This document shows positions 60,023-64,000 of a stretch of 64,000 nt of DNA, in pieces. Origin of the DNA: Acidobacteriota bacterium. Its GTDB lineage: Bacteria; Acidobacteriota; JAAYUB01. The DNA lies in NCBI GenBank assembly GCA_018001935.1, contig JAGNHB010000001.1:1-64000 (forward strand). Direction: 5' to 3'. Under the pieces are notes generated by a model. It made no database searches. It saw only the letters and a program-made list of their open reading frames with translations, and was not told where the DNA came from. The position numbers and the translations under genes are program-made. The number at the start of each line of letters is the position of its first letter. Positions within the stretch are counted from its first letter, which is position 1.

Positions 60023-62137
60023 TCACCAGGCACGGTCGGACCCCGCAACACGGAAGAGACCCCAGATACCCCAATGCCCAACGATCGGCCTGAAGAGATC
60101 GGGTCTCGACTCCATCCATACGAGCTCGATCGACTGTGGAGCGAATGATACCACCTCTGTCACGCCTCTCCGGTGGAGACGTTCCACCCACGCGGCCGGG
60201 TCTGCTGTCCGGAACAGTTCCTCGAGCACAGGAGGTTTTCCAAACGGGCAGATCCGCCCATCGTGCGAGACAGGTACATAGACGAGTTCGTTTTGGAGCG
60301 ATCGCCCCAGAAACGGTGCGGCGAACCAGTTGTCGAGATTCTGGAACGGTCCGGAGGTGACGGCAATCCGGCGTGCAAGGTTCGGATCATCGACGGCGAA
60401 CGCGGCCGGGACCCAGTATTTGGGTACGTCATGGATCGCCGTGTCGAGCCGATAGAGTTCCTGCCGGTACACACCCTGGATCACTTGGAGAGACCCGAGC
60501 CACACGGCCGCGATGGCGAGGCATGCCGCCGCGGGCGCCACAACGGCCCTTCTGCCAATCCTGACCGCGAGAGTCATCGCAATGAGTGCAGCGGCCGAGA
60601 TCAATGCGATCAGGCTCGTTGCACGTCCGGAGGCCCCAGTAAAGGACTGGAGCCCACTTGTCGCCAGGAAGAACAGGGTAGCGCCCACCATGACACGTCC
60701 CCAAACGCGGGCCGCCATTGAGGAGTCGCGGCACCAGCAGAGGCTGACCAGAGGCAGGAGGGCGACAGCGGGGAGTAAAAACCGCGCGCTTGAAGCGCTC
60801 CAGTAGTGTCGGATCAACGAAAATCCAGGCGTGTAATAACCAATCAAGGTCGTTAGGAAAACGGCCCCACAGAGGACGAGTGCACCTCGGTGCCGGGCCC
60901 GGAGCTGACGGAGACCCGGGCGGATCGCCACCAACGGGAGGAGGGCGAGAAAACCGAGCGCTTCGTCTCCGCTGCCGGGTATCCGAAAGACCCGCCGCAA
61001 GACTCCGGTTTCGGCGGCGACGTCGTAAGCTCGCAAGCCAGGCCTGTCCATGTACCATTCGACTTCGGGTGGAGCGACCCCCAAGACCAAAGGCCCGACC
61101 CGGGCCGGGACCGGAGAAAGCCACGCTCCGGTCCGTGAGTGCGTTCGGAGGAGCCATGGGCTGACTACGAGGAGAAACGCCACAACACCTGCAACGGCGA
61201 ATCGTCGAGCCGCCCTTCCGCCGGTCCGGTACGCCAGTGCGACAAGGATCGCGAGGACCAGCGCTGCAGTCGGGATCACTGATATTTTTGTAGCCGCAAC
61301 GACACCAAGCACTCCTCCAGCGAGAAAAATAGCCGCGGGTCGTCTCCCCTCCCACGCGCTCACTCCCAGGACGAGTGCCGACGAGAGGGCGGCGAGCAAC
61401 CCGACCTCCACGTATCCGCTTCCCACAAGGAGGAAAAGTGTCGGCAGGGAGAGGATGAACCCGGTTGCTCGTGATGCGAAGGGCTCTTTCGCTCCCAGGA
61501 GCCGCGCAAGGACGAACAGGGCGAGTCCAGCCCCGAACCACTGCGTAACCTCCACGGCACCGGCCGGCGCGGCCGACCGGAGTGGCAGCATGCCCCAGGC
61601 CGTGAAGACCTCTCCCCCCGCCGGCATGTTTCGGTAGTAACCCCAGGGACCGGTCCCCTCCATCGTGTCGATGCCACCGTTTTGGATGAACATCCCGGCT
61701 TTTACACCGTGGTAAGTGAGTGTGTCCCAACCGATGGGGGGGACGACTAGCGCCCGGAGGAGCCCGGGGGTAGCGAGAGAGGCGAAGGCGAGGACGACCC
61801 AGCGGTGCCGGCTGCGTCGAATAGCCCGGGACAAGCGGCGGAGGAACACCACCTCCCGTCCCCCCCAGGTTTTCAGCGTCTTCCGCCCTCCTGCCATGAT
61901 GTATGCTCCGGCCGCCGACAACCCTGCGAGCACTGTCACCGGGGCGAGAGCGAACCCCCGTACCGCCGCCAGGAGGTGGAACAGGATCGACAGAAACCAG
62001 GCCAGAAATGCGAGCGAAGCCACCCATCGGCCAAGCGCCCCGCGGACGGCTTTGAGACGCCACCCCACCACCCAGGCGACGAAAAGGAAGCTCAAGGCGA
62101 GTAACAGGGCCGTCATCGTCCGGACGATGGACTCCAT
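60023..62137 (-). CDS. Large GT-C-like membrane glycosyltransferase
   Basis: About 704 residues with about 13 helices. The first outside loop has PPIGWDTLTYHGVKAGMF with an Asp at the expected catalytic place, and MPAGGEVFTAWGMLPL further on. A short periplasmic C-terminal domain ends the protein. Codon use is less G+C-rich than the core genes but richer than the adjacent spermidine synthase-like gene. Seven bases downstream of the small gene at 62145. Family not certain. Confidence 0.68.
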   Translation of the reverse strand: MESIVRTMTALLLALSFLFVAWVVGWRLKAVRGALGRWVASLAFLAWFLSILFHLLAAVRGFALAPVTVLAGLSAAGAYIMAGGRKTLKTWGGREVVFLRRLSRAIRRSRHRWVVLAFASLATPGLLRALVVPPIGWDTLTYHGVKAGMFIQNGGIDTMEGTGPWGYYRNMPAGGEVFTAWGMLPLRSAAPAGAVEVTQWFGAGLALFVLARLLGAKEPFASRATGFILSLPTLFLLVGSGYVEVGLLAALSSALVLGVSAWEGRRPAAIFLAGGVLGVVAATKISVIPTAALVLAILVALAYRTGGRAARRFAVAGVVAFLLVVSPWLLRTHSRTGAWLSPVPARVGPLVLGVAPPEVEWYMDRPGLRAYDVAAETGVLRRVFRIPGSGDEALGFLALLPLVAIRPGLRQLRARHRGALVLCGAVFLTTLIGYYTPGFSLIRHYWSASSARFLLPAVALLPLVSLCWCRDSSMAARVWGRVMVGATLFFLATSGLQSFTGASGRATSLIALISAAALIAMTLAVRIGRRAVVAPAAACLAIAAVWLGSLQVIQGVYRQELYRLDTAIHDVPKYWVPAAFAVDDPNLARRIAVTSGPFQNLDNWFAAPFLGRSLQNELVYVPVSHDGRICPFGKPPVLEELFRTADPAAWVERLHRRGVTEVVSFAPQSIELVWMESRPDLFRPIVGHWGIWGLFRVAGSDRAW

Positions 62138-62144
62138 GAACGGA

Positions 62145-62429
62145 TCAGCCTTTGGTCTGGCAAGCGGAGGAAGCCAAACCCGGTAGCGAAGAGTTGACGA
62201 AGATGTCGGTGCCGTTCGGGCAGGTCCGGTTGACGGAGGTGTCGGAGAAGGGGACAGCTGACCATGGGCGGAAGCTCAGAAACGGGAGTTCACCCTGGTC
62301 CGGCATCTTCACCTGCTCCGGGCGTTTCCACGCGACAATCAGCGGGGCCATGCCTTCGATTGAGATTGCCGCCAGGACCGGGCACAAAACCCAGACAACT
62401 CTTCGCGGCAAGGAAAACCGTACGCGCAT
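62145..62429 (-). CDS. Small exported protein, 94 residues
   Basis: Start ATG at 62429 with AGGAGG 5 bases upstream. One hydrophobic N-terminal segment (VVWVLCPVLAAISIEGMAPL) looks like a signal anchor. The rest has two Cys (CPNGTDIFVNSSLPGL and a final CQTKG) that could form a disulfide. Family not recognised. Probably co-transcribed with the GT-C gene. Confidence 0.55.
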   Translation of the reverse strand: MRVRFSLPRRVVWVLCPVLAAISIEGMAPLIVAWKRPEQVKMPDQGELPFLSFRPWSAVPFSDTSVNRTCPNGTDIFVNSSLPGLASSACQTKG

Positions 62430-62652
62430 GGGCCCTCCTGCGTTCGTTCCCCGTGTGAGATCCGATCCCATGTTCGCACGGGAAAAGTGCCTTGTCAACC
62501 GCCCGGATGAGTGAGTGGCGATGGCACTTGCCGGATTCGAATGAGCATCGTGGACATCCGGCATTTTCGGGGGAAAATGGGTGTCCTGTTTCTCTGTTGC
62601 TCCCTGGCGCGTCTCCCGCTATCATCAACGGGAAGATCTGCTGGAGGAAAAG

Positions 62653-62937
62653 ATGGCCAAGAGAAGAGTCGACCGTATTGATCAGTGCTCCTGCCTTGAG
62701 GACCTCCCGAACGTGGGGAAGGCGACCGCCGCCGACCTCCGGCTGCTGGGCATCGAGCACCCCGCCCAACTGACGGGCCGGGACCCGGAACAGCTCTACC
62801 GGGCCCTCTGCGAGAAGACCGGGTTCACACAGGACCCGTGTGTCCTCGACGTCTTCCGGGCCGTCGTCGCCTTCGCCGAGGGGGGCGACCCCCGACCCTG
62901 GTGGGCGTTCACGCCGCAGCGCAGGGGAAAGAAGTGA
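62653..62937 (+). CDS. Helix-hairpin-helix protein (Cdd1/pathogenicity-locus family)
   Basis: About 94 residues. ATG at 62653 after CTGGAGGAAA. LEDLPNVGKATAADLRLLGI is a helix-hairpin-helix DNA-binding motif, followed by EQLYRALCEKTGFTQDPCVL and WWAFTPQRRGKK, the Cdd1 pattern. DNA-binding role presumed. Separated from the next radical SAM gene by 123 bases. Confidence 0.85.
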   Translation: MAKRRVDRIDQCSCLEDLPNVGKATAADLRLLGIEHPAQLTGRDPEQLYRALCEKTGFTQDPCVLDVFRAVVAFAEGGDPRPWWAFTPQRRGKK

Positions 62938-63060
62938 ATTGCCGGGCCGCCAGCCGAAGGATGCCCCGGTTTTCATCGGAAGGGGTGCCCGGGTCCGTCC
63001 CGCCCCGGCCCCCGCGGGAGTGGGCGCCCAGGCTGGTCCGGGCATCGGGAGGCCCGACCC

Positions 63061-63879
63061 GTGGGCGGCCCTGAACGCCCCCCCGACGGCGCGTTCGGCC
63101 CCGCCGTGCGGGCGGTGCGGGTGAAGAGCGTGCTCTCCCCCTCCAAGATCCGCGGGATCGACTACTCCCTCAACCCCTACGTCGGCTGCGCTTTCGGGTG
63201 CCGCTACTGCTACGCGGACTTCATGGGCCGTTTCGCGGGCCACGCCGGCGAGACCTGGGGCCGCTTCGTGGACGTCAAGGAGAACGCGCCGGAGTTGCTG
63301 CGCCGGGAGTTGGTCCGCAAGAAACCGGGGGTCATCGGGCTGAGCCTGGTGACCGACCCCTACCAGCCCCTGGAGGGGGAGCACGGCCTCACCCGCCGCT
63401 GTCTGGAAGCCATCCTCGAACGCGGGGATTTCGAAGTCTCGGTCCTGACCCGCTCCCCCCTCGTCGTCCGGGACACCCACTTGTTCCTGGCCCTCGGGGA
63501 CCGCGCCCAGGTGGGCCTTTCCGTCACCACCGACGACGAAGACGTCCGGCGGCTTTTCGAACCCGGGGCCCCGCCTGTCGACCGGCGCCTCGAAGCCCTC
63601 CGAACCCTCCGGGCGGCCGGTGTCCACACCTACGCCTTCGTCGGCCCCGCCCTCCCCATGAACCCCCACCGGCTGGCCTCCCGGCTCGCCGGGATCGTGG
63701 AGTTCGTCTACCTCGACCGGCTCAACTACGCCTGGAAGGTCCGGGAGATCTACCGCTCCCACCGCCTGGAGAACCGCCTCGCCCCGGGATATTTCCGTTA
63801 CGTCGCCAACGCCTTCCGCTCCGTGCTGGAAAAGGCCGGCATCCCGATCCGCCCGGCCGGCGATTCGACCGGGGGGTGA
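63061..63879 (+). CDS. SPL/Rv2578c-like radical SAM protein
   Basis: About 272 residues. A GTG at 63061 is the first start codon in frame; a GTG at 63121 is also possible (RVKSVLSPSKIRG). The cluster motif CAFGCRYCYADFMGRFAG is at about residue 45, then GLSLVTDPYQPLEGEHGLTR and VLTRSPLVVRDTHLF. This is the family of spore photoproduct lyase-like and Rv2578c-like proteins with no known substrate outside Bacillus. Cytoplasmic. Confidence 0.82.
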   Translation: MGGPERPPDGAFGPAVRAVRVKSVLSPSKIRGIDYSLNPYVGCAFGCRYCYADFMGRFAGHAGETWGRFVDVKENAPELLRRELVRKKPGVIGLSLVTDPYQPLEGEHGLTRRCLEAILERGDFEVSVLTRSPLVVRDTHLFLALGDRAQVGLSVTTDDEDVRRLFEPGAPPVDRRLEALRTLRAAGVHTYAFVGPALPMNPHRLASRLAGIVEFVYLDRLNYAWKVREIYRSHRLENRLAPGYFRYVANAFRSVLEKAGIPIRPAGDSTGG

Positions 63880-63967
63880 ATCAAACCGGCGCCGAATCCG
63901 TAGACGTTGTTTCAAAACGTTCATCTCATCAATGGGATGGAACGTAATCCAGTTCAACGGGGAAACC

Positions 63968-64000
63968 ATGAAAACGAAAGGGACACTCAGCCTGGTCATC
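63968..64000 (+). CDS. Possible start of a gene cut by the window end
   Basis: ATG at 63968 with a weak GGGG site opens MKTKGTLSLVI, which could be the beginning of a signal peptide. Only 11 codons are visible. Confidence 0.35.
   Translation, partial: MKTKGTLSLVI

Overview
The window comes from a high-G+C, Gram-negative (diderm) bacterium. The LPS heptose genes, a TolC-type channel, an OmpA-type lipoprotein and a TonB-type domain all point to an outer membrane. Abundant Hanks-type kinases and intergenic spaces full of short tandem repeats would fit an Acidobacteriota-like or similar environmental lineage, but no rRNA or other taxonomic marker is present, so this is only an impression. I see no tRNA, rRNA, CRISPR array, transposase or phage gene.

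Layout. 0-7 kb: tail of a large protein with a clear terminator, thiD, a MoxR ATPase, then a signalling cluster (hybrid histidine kinase, Ser/Thr kinase with a TonB-like C-terminus, OmpA-like lipoprotein). 7-15 kb: an unknown protein, then a minus-strand run of mscL, an MBL-fold hydrolase, an MFS exporter, a Ser/Thr kinase fused to an L,D-transpeptidase-like domain, and a stand-alone L,D-transpeptidase. 15-24.5 kb: an M49-like metallopeptidase, two GT-C membrane glycosyltransferases, a DUF72 protein, a secreted two-repeat protein and dnaK. 24.6-36.2 kb is the accessory zone: three toxin-antitoxin pairs (PIN/VapB-like, Phd/VapC, DUF5615/DUF433), a DUF4143 ATPase with an apparently leaderless promoter, fragments of at least four such genes, two radical SAM genes and dense repeats, with a yggL-DUF6429-M20 group inside. 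36-46.7 kb: GT87, two FtsX/MacB-type permeases, an ankyrin protein, a TolC-type protein, a DUF1684 protein and another GT-C enzyme. 46.7-52.7 kb: a compact minus-strand envelope operon (gmhB, rfaE1, rfaE2, GT9 heptosyltransferase, an isoprenylcysteine-methyltransferase-like protein, a Wzt-like ATPase, larB). 52.9-64 kb: a sigma-region-4-like regulator, recO, a degenerate HgdB-like protein, GT4, a YIP1 protein, an A+T-rich spermidine-synthase-like membrane gene that looks foreign, a further GT-C enzyme, a helix-hairpin-helix protein and an SPL-type radical SAM protein.

Two observations stand out. First, several unrelated genes end in the same composite repeat. The stop codon TAG is the first unit of a GCTGTAG heptamer array, so stops recur in several frames. 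A TCCGGAGGG linker follows, then long hexamer arrays (TCGGTA, TCGCAA, TCGCCA and similar) that are mostly stop-free. The element reads in the sense direction of each host gene, and two copies face each other between convergent genes at 40.5-41.0 kb. Second, the Ser/Thr kinase at 9637-11781 carries an extracytoplasmic L,D-transpeptidase-like domain in which the conserved histidine is replaced by cysteine, next to an intact enzyme of the same subfamily. It may be a cell-wall sensor.
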